Shown here in pieces: positions 33,332 to 46,480 of a stretch of DNA of 64,000 nt. The stretch spans positions 32,635,165 through 32,699,164 of the forward strand of contig CM019217.1 of NCBI GenBank assembly GCA_009741485.1, given 5' to 3'. Under the pieces are notes generated by a model. It was given only the letters and a program-made list of their open reading frames with translations, did no database searches and was not told the origin of the DNA. The first letter of the stretch is position 1. Each line of letters opens with the position of its first letter. The position numbers were made by a program, and so were the translations under genes. The DNA is from Malurus cyaneus samueli. Lineage: Eukaryota > Chordata > Aves > Passeriformes > Maluridae.

Positions 33332-36300
33332 AAAATCTCACTCTCCCTTGATACTCTTTGTGTGTACTCCATACAGGTTGAGCTTTGGGGTGCAAGATTT
33401 GTTTCCTTGCTTGCCAGAGTAGGCAGCAATGTGGTTTTCAGCCTGAGGGCTGAGAGGGGGGTAACCCTGCTAACCACATCCCAGCTGAGAAGATTTGGTA
33501 AGAGAGTGGGAAGGCACCCCTTGCTCATCCAGGGAAGGATTCTCCAAGCACAGATATAACAAGAAAATAATTTTGGGCTGAAAAACTAAGATTTTAAAGC
33601 AGCCTTCAAATAGCAGCCATGAAAGAGGACCAAAAAAATTAAAAAGCATAATGTTTTTAAGGTGGAATTCAAGCAGTTTATGAGCTGGATTATGCAAGCT
33701 GCTTGCTTACACTGCTGCAGAGGCTGGGTGGGATTACCTGAAACGTTCCCTCCTGCCTTAATCTCATATCGTTCCTTACAAGAACACTTCTGACAAAGAA
33801 AAATAACTGTTCTCCCCGCTCTAAACAGAATAAACTTGATAGGGCACTGAGCTTTCTTTGTGTTTCATACAACCTCCTTCATCAAGAACAAATGGGATGG
33901 ACAAACCCAAGTCCTGTGGACAAGGACATATTAAATATCCATAATGCGGGGAGCTTTCCAGCAGAAGACAGACTCTGTTTTATGCAGAAATAGCTGAATG
34001 CAGCTTGTAAAGGCCTAGAAATTATTCACACACTTGAGGAAATACAACACGCTCATAGAGGCTGAATGCTTGCTGCTTTTAAATGCTTGCTGCTCCAGTT
34101 TGGACAGTGACAAATTAAGGACCCCACAAAAGCAGGTGTGGCTCTTGAAGAAGCCCTCTGAGTGCAATTAAAAATGGGAAACCAGCTGGTAACAGTGCAG
34201 ATGTGACAGCTAGGGCAGCTCAGGAAATGAATACAGAGGAGGAGGAGGGAGGAATAAATGGTGTAGGAACTGAGGCAATGGAAATAGGACCTTCTCTCCA
34301 CAGGGGGTTGCTGCATGGCTGGTGAAGTGCCTCATCATGTGGGATGGGCAGTAGTGACAGCCACAGATAAGGATCAGAAACGAAGGAGAATTTTACAGCT
34401 TTTGGAAACCACAGTGACAAGAGGACCAAAATACGATGCTGTTACAAGACTTGCTCAGCATTATTTGCCTAGGATCTTGTCCAGATCAGCCACATATCCC
34501 CATTGCCCTGGAGAGCTGCCACAGACAGGCTCCAAATGAAGCCCTCACTGAAGGACCCCCAAAACCAGAGGAGCTGCTGCTCTGTGTGTCACACAGCTTC
34601 CCCTGGTGCCCAGGGGAGAGCTGCATTCAAGGATGTCTGGAGCAGATGGTTGGGCATGTCTGAAATTGTCTGTGGCAGCCTGTGATGGAAAAGGCAAGGA
34701 ATGAAATCAAGGGTGGATTTTCCCAAATCATCATCAATGAGCTCCAATCCAACAGGCAATATCTAGCCAGGTTTCACATAGAGTGCTTCATTGTTCACCG
34801 TTTTCAGTGTTCACTGTTCTGAATCAGTCAAGAAAATGGTAACTTTTCCCACTGAAAATACAGACAATAATTCAGATACATGACAGATTATGAGGAACTT
34901 GTAATTCTCCATTAGAGCTACCATTTAGGAAGTGTGAGCACAATTATAAATAATGCCATGCAAACAAACTATGATTTAGTACAAGCCAGATCTCCTCTTC
35001 CCCTTTGGAAAAGGATGTCCCCATCATTGTCGTCACAATTTCTCAGTGCTAGTCCTCACACATTTACTCCTACCCTGCCTCTCTCCACACACCCAGTGTG
35101 TGTAAGGCATCACTGGGACAGAATTGTGTAGAATTTACCTTCTACCAAAGTGCAGACTGGGGGACTGTTCCCATCAGTGTTTTCTTCTAAAATAACTTGC
35201 TGATACAAATCTCTTTCCTGTTGTGAATTATATGGACTATTTCTCAAAAAAAAAAAAAGCAGTCAGCACAGATCACTACAGATGACTTTTTGGTTGATAT
35301 TCCCCCTTGTCCATAGGAAAGGTGTGTACCTGTTAATATTAAGCTTTGGTATCCTTCCAGGAAGCTGAGCAAAATAGCATTTCATTTGAGACTGCTGATA
35401 AAATGGCAGAGTGGACAGGGTCTTTACCAGTTTCAACCTCTAAATAAAAAGATCTCAAGTGAAGAGCTGTTCAGCCACTTGCCAGTCTCTGTGAAGCTGA
35501 GTATTTGACACACTTGTCTCTTGAAAAAAAAAAAATCTTGTTTTTGTTGGCCCTATTTACAGCACACTGTTGAAGCACAGGAAATATTCTATGTAAAAGG
35601 AGATTTCTTTCTGTGTTGCCCTCTACCACTTGCTGCTTGTCACCAGTGTGGGTCATAACAGTCCTAACAGTGCCATCTTAGCCAGAATACCTAATAATAC
35701 TAATTAGGCCTAAATAATAATAAGGCAGGTGGGCAGCTTCACTGTGAGAAATAGCCATCCACAGTACCTCTGTACCTGGCACAGGTAGTCATTGCTGCAC
35801 GGAGACCCTCTTCGGTATAAGAGCTTTCATATGATAAATGTGACCTAAAAATGAGTATTTTATAACAAGCTCAGCATCCAGGGTCTTGGCCAGGGACAAG
35901 GGCCCCAGCTGGCCAGGAACAAACCCGGCCTCAAAAAGCAGTCCTTGCCAAGAATCCTGCTAGTGTGGGAGAAAGGATGCAATCAGAGAGCCAGGACCAC
36001 AGCCCGAGGCTGTGTTGAGCACACCAACAGCAGCCACAGGGTGGAGACGGTCTCTGCCAGGACTTTTCCTTGGTTCAAAGGGACAGGAATGGGCTAATTT
36101 GGAACTTGCATAGGTAACCAAAGAGAAAATACAAAATGAATCTTATATAACGATCTGAATCTGTTCTGTATCCCCTTTCCAATTCCTCATGACAGTCACT
36201 GCTAGAAATAGAGAAGCCTCCGAGTGATGTTTAAAAGGTTTCATACACCAGCATGGCAAACAGACCCAACAGCAAAACTTCTTTTAGAAAGACAAACAGT

Positions 36301-37204
36301 TCTGAAATCTGGGGCCAAATGCAATGAGCCAAATATTTTAAGGCAATAATCTTTCACTAGTTTCTGAATCAAGGAAAGTCCACCCATCTCCAGGCAAATG
36401 TTTTAAATGCAGTGAATAGACCTCTTAAAGCTGTTTGTCATTCTGTAAAGCTTTAGTTTTCCAGGATTTTTTTTTCACTTTTCTGTAAAAATAAATGGGT
36501 TTCTCACTTCGGGTTTTTTTTTTTTTCCTGTACAAACTGTGATTTGGTGAAACTTGTCTGCTGCCTGAAAGAAAAGCATCAAAGATAACTGTCTCTCCAT
36601 AACAGGTTATAGATAAGAATAAAACCATAAAGGCAATGGATCTATCTTTAAAGAGGAACCAATAAATATATTGCCTGCCTTGGGTTTGAGGACTCCTGAG
36701 CTTCTTCATTATGAATTAATAATAAACCTCCAGGGTGCACTGGCAACTACTTACAAATAAAGCACTATGATTAGAGGACAGAACAACTTTCTTCATAAGA
36801 AGTGGGGAGAAGAAGATGGGACACTAGCCCTATCCAGACTAGATGGGACACAGCCCCTGGTGTCAGGGAGGGCTCTGGGGGGGGTGCCAGCCTGTCAGGC
36901 ACAGGAACCATGGGACAGCAGAACAATAGAGCTGAGGAGATTTCTGGGTTTCTTTTACTACTTTGTGGGCTGGAAGTGTCCTCCATGGGGCAAGGCAAGT
37001 GGACAGCACTCCAGTTGGGATCCCTCTGCAGACTTGGCATGTCTGTTCTCCAGGCTGGTCACCAGGGTGGCCTTATGCAATTCCATGGTGGACAAAGTGG
37101 CTCCTGCCCCTCTCCTCCTTGTGGTGCCTGCCCTCATGCTTCTGCCACAGATTTCATCTGACCTCTGCCTCAACCCAGAGTTCCCTGGTAATTTTCAGTA
37201 CTCC
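33332..37204. other. Intergenic DNA
   Basis: No recognisable gene or repeat family apart from short A- or T-runs (for example about 35248-35259, 35523-35535 and 36512-36526). Open frames of 60-165 codons lack motifs and neighbouring splice support. Confidence 0.6.
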
Positions 37205-37244
37205 AAAAAAAAAAAAAAAAAAAAAAAAGAGAGAGAGAGAAAAG
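37205..37244. repeat. Poly(A)24 followed by (GA)n
   Basis: Twenty-four consecutive A residues run straight into about six GA units and a short A-run. It may be a simple sequence or the tail of a retroposed copy. No source gene or target-site duplication was recognised. Confidence 0.9.
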
Positions 37245-39469
37245 GGTGGTTACTGGTTTACTGAGATGTTCTGCCAGGGTCATGCTTTAGGTGAGCATTA
37301 CAGCTGGACCACTTACAAGTATCTGATAGTCATCCCCCAGCTTGTGTCATAAAGAAGCATGTGAAATTGCAGCAACTGGATGCGAAACAGGACTCCTCTG
37401 GCAGGTTCACTTTGGGCCCAAGCCAGAGGGCACTAACTAAACTGGACAGAGAAGAGCCTCTCCCTCAGCACAACCTCCTCATGATGGGGGTGGGGGGGCA
37501 GGAAGTGGCAGCAAGGGGCTGGGCCCCATAGCTCTTCAGGGAGGAAGCTGGGACAGGGGATTTTGTTCAAGGCTACTGAGCAAGGAACAGCAGGGTGGAG
37601 GGAAGAGGGGGACCTCGCTGTGGAGGCAGGAACATCTATCATCTGCCAGAGCCAGAATGTCAGATGTCCCTCTCTGTTGTCCCTGTCACTGCCCACAATC
37701 CTAACACACATCTAGCCTGAAGGTTTGCACTTCTGAGTCCTCAAGTTTGCAGTCTTGATGGTGGCTTCCAGCAGTCACTGCACAGTGGTACGTGTGTAGT
37801 GTATGCATGGTGGAGACACAGTGACAGCAGGCTCCAGGTTCGTGGATCATGGTATGGAGTTTGCATTAAAACCCATCCAGTGCACAAGCTACTCTGTAAA
37901 GTTAATTATTTAGGTCCTCACTTTCTAAAAACCCAGCTAATAAGACCCCAAAAGGCTGGTTGCTGTGGCTGTGCTCCTGATATGCATTCTCTAGTAGGGA
38001 AGTCTCATTAGCAAGCAGTGCAGCCCGTCTGTGCAGAGACTGACTGCCTGCACAGATTGGAACCATAGCACAATGAGTGTGGACAACCAGGACAGTTCTT
38101 GCTGGAGCACAATACTGCCTGCAACTGAAGTGCCAGTGCTGCTGTACCTTTTAACTTCAGCATGAGGAAACCCTGTATCTGTAGAGAGGCCACTGGCTAC
38201 TGCTTGTCCTCTCACTACTAGCACTCTGCTGCTGGAAGCGGCTACTTTTGCAGCTTCCTGCCACAGTGACCCTGTTCATCACTTACAAAGCAGCTGGCCT
38301 AATTTTACCAGCAACAAGCAGAGGGAACAACAGGAGAGAGACTGAAAGAACTCAAAACAAAAGGCTTCAGGTTTCTCTGGGCAAGCAAGAAGCTAAAGTA
38401 CGTAAGTATTTCAGTGTATGCACGGCCATATTGGTAAATTTGTCTTTGCTTAGTTCCACATAGCTGGCAGAACAGAGTTAGGTTTTATGTGCTTCTTAGA
38501 AGAAGCTTTATGTGCTTCAGAGAAGAAAAAAGATATTAAAAAAAAAGTGCTTGGGATTTCCCATGTCCTGTCCCCATACGTCATTTCTGTGACAGCTGGG
38601 CTAAAAATACTTTGCTAAACATGAGGACCTACAGGCATAGAAGGAAGTTGCTTATAAACATGGGCCTGGCATCAAAGACCCAGCATCAATGACTGCTCAA
38701 AACCCTTCTCGCTAAGTACTGGCTACAGTGAACAGCAGCGTCAGAGCCATGGGCTCCTTCCCTACAGTTTAGGAAAAGCTAGTAAGTAGGGGCCATTTTC
38801 CTCATATCCACTCTGCAAAGCACAGCTGGATAAATTGCTTTTTTAATCACTAACCTGAGGCCTTGCTCAGTGCCCTGAGGAACCTGAGGGCACCAGGTGT
38901 GACCTGGTATTCCAGTGCAGTTTGGGGTTTTGTGTCTTGTCTTTCAGCCCTCAAAGAACAGAGATGCTGGACAGAAAAACATGGAGTCTTTAAAAAAAAC
39001 AGGAGCAGCCATCAAAAGGAGGAAGAAAACAGAAAGGACTAAAAAGTGAGGGCGTATTTACAATCCTAAACATTTTTTAAATGAAAAACCTGCAACAGCA
39101 TGACTTGAAGAGAAGGGCTGACAGAAACAGCCTGTCCTGAAGCAGCTGACCACCTTTTCTTCTCTAAGGTCTTTCTGATGAGCAGAGGTGAAAAAGGGAA
39201 AGTAATGGAAAAGTGGGACAAAGACACTATAGGATTAAGATGACATCTTGATGCGGGGGATGAGAAATGAGCCAGAAGACATCTCATGTCAAGTTACATG
39301 TTGGGAAAATAAAAAACCCTAACCTGAAGGAGCAGAATCAATAAGAAGCAGAAGATGAGAAAATTAAATAGAAGGACATTACAGAAAGTAAGTTGTAAAG
39401 ACAACAACAGACTAAAGAAACAGTTGAGAGGCTGATGGAGAAAAAAATCTGAAGATCATTAAAAAAAGT

Positions 39470-39489
39470 TATCTTACAGATGTAAGATA
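39470..39489. repeat. Perfect 9-bp inverted repeat with 2-base spacer
   Basis: TATCTTACA and TGTAAGATA are separated by GA. As a single arm pair without a T-tract or conserved context it is most likely chance. Confidence 0.7.
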
Positions 39490-40422
39490 TCTGTAGATAC
39501 AGAGGGATGGAAATCTAGTCAGTGCTCTCAGCAGAAAGACATGACCTAACAGCAAGAGAGTGCTTCTTCAGCCAATCAGCAGCCCTACATACTTTCAGTG
39601 TGTTACAGGCCATGTTTCACCAAAAATATGTCACTTGATCAAGATCTTCAGTTTACCGGCCAGCAAAGTATGAAGAGAATTCAAGCCAGGCTTCGAAGCA
39701 AAAAAGTGCAAGGTGTGGTAACTTTGGACAACGGTGGTTTCTTTCTAGGTAATTAATTATCAGCCTAATTTAGCACCTAAAATACTAGCACACCATAAGT
39801 ACAGAAACGAAAATGAAGTGTTCTGTGAGGGGGAAGTAGTGCTTGCAAACTTCTCCAGTTATACTGAAAAGGCCTTGAAAGTCTGATTCTATCAACACCT
39901 AAAATTGACTTTGCCTGTGCAAGGCACTAGGTCTGTGCTGGAATAAAGCTGTAACCAAACCCTGTCTGGCTTCGGGTTTTTCCCTCCTGTAATTCAAAAT
40001 ACATAATTTCATGGAGATGAATTACAGGGGAGGCAGACGGATGAAGGGGAATGAGCAAACACTAGAAACAGCACGGTAGTACTATGTTCCACTAGCAGGC
40101 AACGAGCCAAGGTGCTTAAGACAGCACCTACTTCCAAGACATGCTGCTTTGTTTTTTGTCTTGTAAATGTAAATACTCATAGCTGACCTTGGCAAACAGC
40201 AGTTCTCATGGCACAGCGCTGGCTAATCTCCTGGATCTCAAGTTCCTCCAAACCTCTTTCCAGGTGATGGTAGGGGATTGGAAAATGGCACTTGCATGTT
40301 ACATTGTCAACTTGGGCTGTTCCAACAGCAGCTATCCGTTTTCTTGACGCTTCTACCCTCCTTGCTAGAACCCTTTCTCTTGGCTGTGTGCACAGGTCCT
40401 TCTTTGGCTCACGAGGATAGGC

Positions 40423-40445
40423 GGGAGGGGAGGGGAGGGGAGGGG
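40423..40445 (+). other. G-quadruplex-type motif
   Basis: One GGG and four GGGG runs separated by single A residues, which satisfies the usual sequence rule for intramolecular G-quadruplexes. It lies a few hundred bases beyond the inferred 3' end of STOX2, on the strand opposite to that transcript. Confidence 0.7.
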
Positions 40446-40775
40446 ACTTGGAGAGGAGAAGGACTTGACACCTGCTCCTCTCAGCATCAGGATGTCCTAT
40501 TTTCCGGAGGTTGGGTGCATCTCAGCTGGGCACTGACGCATTCAGTGGAAATCACACACCTCCTGAAGCTGTCAACTTCACATCCAGTCCAAATCAGCAC
40601 TCCCTTGCACTCTTACTTAATGGCCCAAAGAGCTTTTATAAAGCACAAGGGAACACAGTAAGTTGTTAGGATATTTGTTTTTCTGAGATTTCTGCTTTGT
40701 TGTGCATGGTTTCCTAAGTGAGGGAGAGAAACAGCATGTTAAATGGAAATGAAAGTATACTCCCTAAAACCACCG

Positions 40776-43700
40776 ATGAGTGCAAAGAATCCACTTAGAA
40801 CATATAACCAAATGTTATTTAATATCTTAAAAAGTAACACAATCCAAAATGGATATTTCACACAACACTACATAAACAACATGAACACAATATTACCATA
40901 TGGAGGGACTTTCAAATATAGACTTACAAAAATCCCTGTCCTTTTTTTTCCTTTAAATTATTATACTAAGCATGACAAGTAATCATCATTTACAATATGG
41001 TACACTGACACAATAAAAACCATGTTACAAATGTGCTGTTATAAATCAGTAACGTTAGGGAAGACATTTCATGAACTGCAATTATTTCATATGAAATACT
41101 ATACAATATAAACAGAACATCCATCTTGGATGACCTTTACAGCAACCAGAGACCAAGTAATTTTTAAATTTTTTTTCAGTGCAAACACATTTATACAAGG
41201 CAGTCTTGGCTGCAAAACTCCCTTCTAACATACAGTAAGTCCCACTTGCATTTATTAACTCATTTAAACCTAATGCAACAGCCACATTCAGTCACTCACA
41301 GAAAATTACCTGCAGAATTATGATCCCTTTAAACTTAACATCTCCTCCACACATAAAAGTAACATCTGTGCCAATTACTCCAAGGGCCCTTTCATACTTG
41401 TGGGTGGGTATCCTTTGGGTGGTTCTGACCGCTATCCAACACGAGGGCAGTGCACCACATGGAAAATCACCCTTCCGAGGTGGGGCACACATGGTGGCTG
41501 TCACGGCATCCCGGCTGGATGGCTGTGCGTTTCAGCAGGGATTCAGCCCAGGCTGCCCTTCCAGAGCCAGGTGCGTGGCCTTATGCTCCTTCTCTGTATT
41601 TAGTGTCTCGGGGCGGGGGGGAGGAACACGGAAACCCTCAGCTCAGAACTGAGCTTCAATGGAGTTAACGACCCATTCCCATCTCTCTCAGATCCGTGGA
41701 GATCAGGGCAGTTACGCCAGATTAGCACTCGCATAACTGAAAACTATGTTCAGAGCGCCACTATAAAACAAGTGTGATAGTCCCGTTTCTTCTAGCACCA
41801 GCTTGGTTTTTGGTGGGTCCACTGCACGTGTCTCATGCAGTAATGATGCACTTTACTTATGCTAGGGGGAACATTTTAGATATATACCCTTTTTTTAAAA
41901 GAATTTAGTAAAAAATAGAATTTTTCTCTCTAATACTGTACAGTTTTCTTCAGAAGAGCAAAGAGAATTGTAAACTGTGGGTATGACACCAGATTAGGGG
42001 TGCTATTTGCTTTCTCAGCACAACAATTTGAACAATCGTGTTGGGAAAAGCACTGCAAATGTATTTGAAAAACAAATTTTAATTAACGCAACTGTTTCTA
42101 AAACCTACGCTGCCAGGACTCGTATGACTGCAAACTTGTTTTTGGAACTGCTAATCCAAGAGTGTCTGCAGGTCTGTAAAGTAGTTTCTTCCTTAAATGA
42201 ACTGAATGCACCAAAAGAATAATTTCCGAGTATAAACATGAAACACTTTGGTTAACTGTTAAACTTCTTTCGGTAACTTTAAGAAAGCAACTAGTTAATA
42301 AGTTAGTCTGCAGACTCTTTGTCTTTGCTTTTTCCAACGGGCCCAGACAAAAAGCAGGGTCGGTCAACTCTGCCTACCTCACAGGCAAGTACTTTGAGAC
42401 CCTCAGCCAAAAGGGTGTGATTTAAGCACGAAGCATTGTCTGTGTTCATGATGGCCTCTGAATAGTGGTTTGCTCGTTCTTTTTTCTAACAATGACTACT
42501 GCTGGCAAGCACTTAGGCCATGGTTTTCATAAAATATTTGTTTTCCAATACACTTTTATTTTTTTAAGTTGAGTGAATGTTGTTTCACATGTAAGTCAGT
42601 GGTCCAGGGAGTCAAATGGCTAATGATTTCTTCTAAATTTTAACTGAAATATTTAAAATGGCAAAATTAGCTCAACTGATGATTGTATATTAATTTGCAT
42701 CAGGATAATGGTACTAGGTTTGCTGAAAGGTGTTCATAAATCGGGATTTGTACATAATGCGATCTGCTTAGGTTCAACTGCCACTTTCTTCCTTTGGTTT
42801 TTGTAAAAATCTTTCTTCCCTCTTGAAAGGTGGCTTGTTGCAGCTGGCTATCTTTCAAAAGTTAGCTTAATTTTTCTCGGAAACTTGCCCACGTTCTTTG
42901 AACAATAGGCACATACCTTGAGTAGGGACCCTAATGCTGCTCCCAGCAATGTCAATTAAAGGCTGTTGATAATTTCTACAGGAGCAAATATTTTAGATGC
43001 ATACAATCTAGAGACCAGCATGCGTATCATTAAAGGAAGAGCTGTTTTAACACCCTTGCCAGTTCAGAGAAACCATGATGTACTAATTTGACAAAGATGG
43101 AGGCAGAATAGGGCCCCAAATACCTGAAGGCTGCCAAGAAAATACCCAGAGTGTCTTCTGTTAAACCCCAAACTGTCAATCATATTTCAGACTGTAGATG
43201 TTTCTAATTTGTTAAATTACAAATACATTTTCAAGTTCTACCAGGCAGAAATTTTAGCAGTAACTGGGGAGAGGCTGGAAGGTTTCAGCCTCCCTTTCAC
43301 TTCTATCCCAATTATGCAGCCTTGTCAAAGTCTTTAAGTGACTCATCTGAAAGCCATCTTTTTAACATTGTAGAAGAAAATTGTGGCAATGGAAACATGA
43401 TGACTTCATATGCAAGCTTTGACACACAAGAGAACGCCATGACCTAATGCTTCAAAGTTTCTAACCTTGCTTTGTACAATACACTTTTCATGTTGCTGCA
43501 TTTCATCAAATTCATGGAGGTAGTTATATGTGTAAAAAAAATTACCATAAAAGTAACATGTTGTATTATAATAATACATATTAAGTGTGCAAAATGCCGA
43601 CAGATTTGTGTTGACCCTTTACAGTTGAACACAATACAGATTCAACCTAATCTAACTCTGTAAACCTTTAAATTGATACATTAGCAGAATGACAGATAAG

Positions 43701-46284
43701 CAACCACATAATACAAGGCTATGATTTCATCAAAGGATTAGGGTGACATAAAGCACTCAAGCTCCACTCTCGTGGTTTTGTTACCAGAACCTCAAGATGG
43801 AATTTCCTTATTTTCCATTGTTGATTTTAAAAGGAAAAGAAAAAAAATCAAGATTAGAACGTTTCTATTTGAAACTTCTGTTTACATTCCATATTCCAAG
43901 AGTCACATTAATATTGGTACAATGCCATGTCAACATTAATATGACATTTATGTTGTCTGCTGGTCTCTGGGAACTTTAGGAAATAACATACTATACAGTT
44001 TATAGGTATGTACCATTATATTTTGTTGGAATTATGTCTTCTGTACAACCAGCTGCCTGCATAAATTCTGATTAGCTTATGACAAACAATTATTTCCCGA
44101 AAGGTGAAACCTGTTTCTGCTCTTCACATTTTAATACTGCCGTTAGTACTTCAGATCATCACTGTAATTTTATCATTTTGACATTTTTATTTACTAAATT
44201 GATACATACTACTGATGTCAGAGCTCATCTCAGAAACAAAATCACAGTCAGCCACTGCATAGTATATGACAATTCCGCACAAGAACTCTGACTCCACAGT
44301 TCGCGTGGAATAAGTACGGCTGGAGTTACATATCGAATAGTAAGATGCATCATGCAAAGCATTATAGGGTAATTAGAGCATATCTTGGAAGGTATGATAA
44401 GGCAGAAGGCTAAAGGCCAAGTGACTTTGATAACCAACCAAAAGCACAATAATTTCTTTCATGTTCACTGAAAGGTCTTATTGCTCCTATGAAATGGAAA
44501 TTGTACACTGAAATCAATGAAAACAGATCTGTCCACCTGTCAATGGATTGGGTATTCTTGACTGAACAGGAAACTGACTGTATCCAGAGTTAGAAAGCTG
44601 TTTTATAAGCAAATTAACTATATCCGACAGTGTAACATATGGCTGAATCTTCAGTAAAGACTTCTGATGACAATAGAGAACATAAGTGAAGCTCAAATGA
44701 CTTTGTATACAGAGTAATAAATGTCACCAGAACCTGATGAAAATACTGGGTTTTAATATGTACAGTTGGGTTTTATACCTGTGTACTACAAGAGCTAGAC
44801 AGGGTAAATGCCCCTTTAATATGAAACCGTTCGGGCTGTTGCACATTTTAGTATCTTTGTTATTCTTCCACCAATTTGTCTGTTCTTATAGACAAGTCAG
44901 TTTGTTGCACTACCAGGTTGCACAGTAACAGAGTAACAGAGCAGAATGTGACCCTACACCGAAAATTACTCTTGGAGTTTAACTATCTGTAGAATTTGCT
45001 CTGCAGTAATTAGAATAGTACTAATTACACTGGAGTAACAGTTCAGGGAAGCAATTAGGATGTACTGTGCCTGCAGGACTCAGATTTCTACTGCAAACCA
45101 AGTGGACACATTGAATTTCTAGAAAGCTGACATGTCCATAAAATTGCAAGTAACATCCACTGAATAAAAAGGCCAGAAGTTTATAATTCTCTAAATTTTG
45201 TTCTCTGATAATCATTACACTGTATGCTATTTTTAATAGCCTAATTTAGGCACTCTATTTAATAAGCTACATAAAATAGATTTATGTCCTTCCACTAGAA
45301 AGAAATCAATTCTTCAGGCCATACTTGTCATTTATATCATAAAGGATATTTTTGTTCCAAGAAATTAGTTCTCCTGATTCCTATATTAATGGCAAGTTGC
45401 AATACCAGAAGTGACACAGAATTAGATTATCTTTTTAAAATATGTGAATTATACTTAAGATATTTAATATATTTTGTGTCACTCCACATTGTGGCTCCAT
45501 GACAATTATATCTTTCCCTTCCCTCCCCACTCCCCCCTCTATGTAAAGGTCCACCTCCTCACTGGTGACTATGGAAGGTTAAGTAACAAGGCTCTTTAAG
45601 TAAACATCTCTCACACTTTTGAAACCAATGGAGGAGATGCCTCCCTTCCCACCCTCCATACCTAGAAAAAAGCAAATCAAAACAAACCCTAAACCTCCTT
45701 TTACTTGCTTAACCAGGAATTTGTAAAATTGTGTCACAAAAATGCACAGTGAAAATGACTGATTAATATTCATAATTCACATATAGAGCTGAGGTCATGA
45801 CTTGTCATGTTTGGCATTGTTTTTCCTCATGATGATCCGGGCTAGTTACTTTCAGCAGTGGCTCAGTTTTTGAAGTAAAAAATTATGAACTCTGCAGCAG
45901 AGTTTAGCCTCTGACCAGGGGCATCACACATCTGTGGCATTTTTTTTAATGAAGTTGGCAACTGCATGGACATTGAAAATGCAGATTACACTTACAGTGT
46001 CTAGACTTTCATATATGTGCTCAGTTACAATTAAGTGAAGCAAAAAAGTGTACATATTATCCCTACTGCTATTCTGTTGCTACAGAGCCGCAAATGTGAA
46101 AAGCAATACCTTGAAATAAAGATTTCTTTGTTGCCCCTAGTCTACATAGCAGCACAGTTTAAGTAAACACTAAAACTGTGGTTGAGATGCTTGTTTTTTA
46201 TTTCCCCGAAGATGTAAACATCAGTCCCTGTGTCGTAAACTTTGCTGTATAGGGTGAGACAGACGATCTGAGGCAGGCTGACTA
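40776..46284 (-). other. STOX2: Probable long STOX2 3' UTR
   Basis: Follows the STOX2 stop codon on the minus strand. The 5.5 kb are AT-rich, free of recognisable transposons and contain no gene-like frame, as expected of the long 3' UTR I recall for STOX2. Reverse-complement poly(A) signals (plus strand TTTATT or TTTAAT) include 46197-46202, 42555-42560, 41251-41256 and 40818-40823. The distal limit is set by the last of these and is uncertain. Several of these sites could serve as alternative ends. Confidence 0.4.
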
Positions 46285-46480
46285 TCAGACACTAGTGACA
46301 GAAGCTTGCAGGCAGTTACCAGGTTTCTGCAGTTTCTCAGCTTCACTTGTGGGTGGGTCTGCAGTGGCTCGGAAGCTGAACGTTGGTCCTGCACCACCAT
46401 GTGCAGGGCTCAGAGCTGGGTTCTGACGTCTGTTGCTTTCAACAATACTTGAAGTGTTGGATGCCAGGCTCTCACGAGTA
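46285..46480 (-). CDS. STOX2: STOX2 terminal coding exon
   Basis: Completes codon R862 and encodes [16 protein letters not shown] through to the C-terminus CLQASVTSV, 64 residues and TGA (46287-46285). The acceptor ttccag lies at 46481 and above. Sequence and length match STOX2, with scattered substitutions in the Pro/Ala-rich middle. Confidence 0.95.

Larger units (their letters stand above)
37245..40775. other. Intergenic DNA between the ENPP6 and STOX2 3' ends
   Basis: No gene recognised. It contains a short perfect inverted repeat at 39470-39489 and a G-run cluster at 40423-40445, listed separately. The boundary with the STOX2 3' UTR is inferred only. Confidence 0.5.

Noticed and set aside
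33056..33559. Open frames of 155-178 codons with Ser-Ile-His-Pro or Trp-Met-Asp-Gly repeats on both strands
   Set aside because: They are translations of the (ATCC)n microsatellite. A four-base repeat without stops is open in all frames and there is no gene context.
36767..37264. A 165-codon + strand frame ending in a lysine run
   Set aside because: The lysines come from the poly(A) tract and the rest shows no family. It is kept only as a possible retrocopy question.
39470..39489. Short perfect hairpin considered as an RNA or terminator structure
   Set aside because: Nine-base arms with a two-base spacer cannot form a normal RNA loop without fraying, and nothing around it supports an RNA gene.
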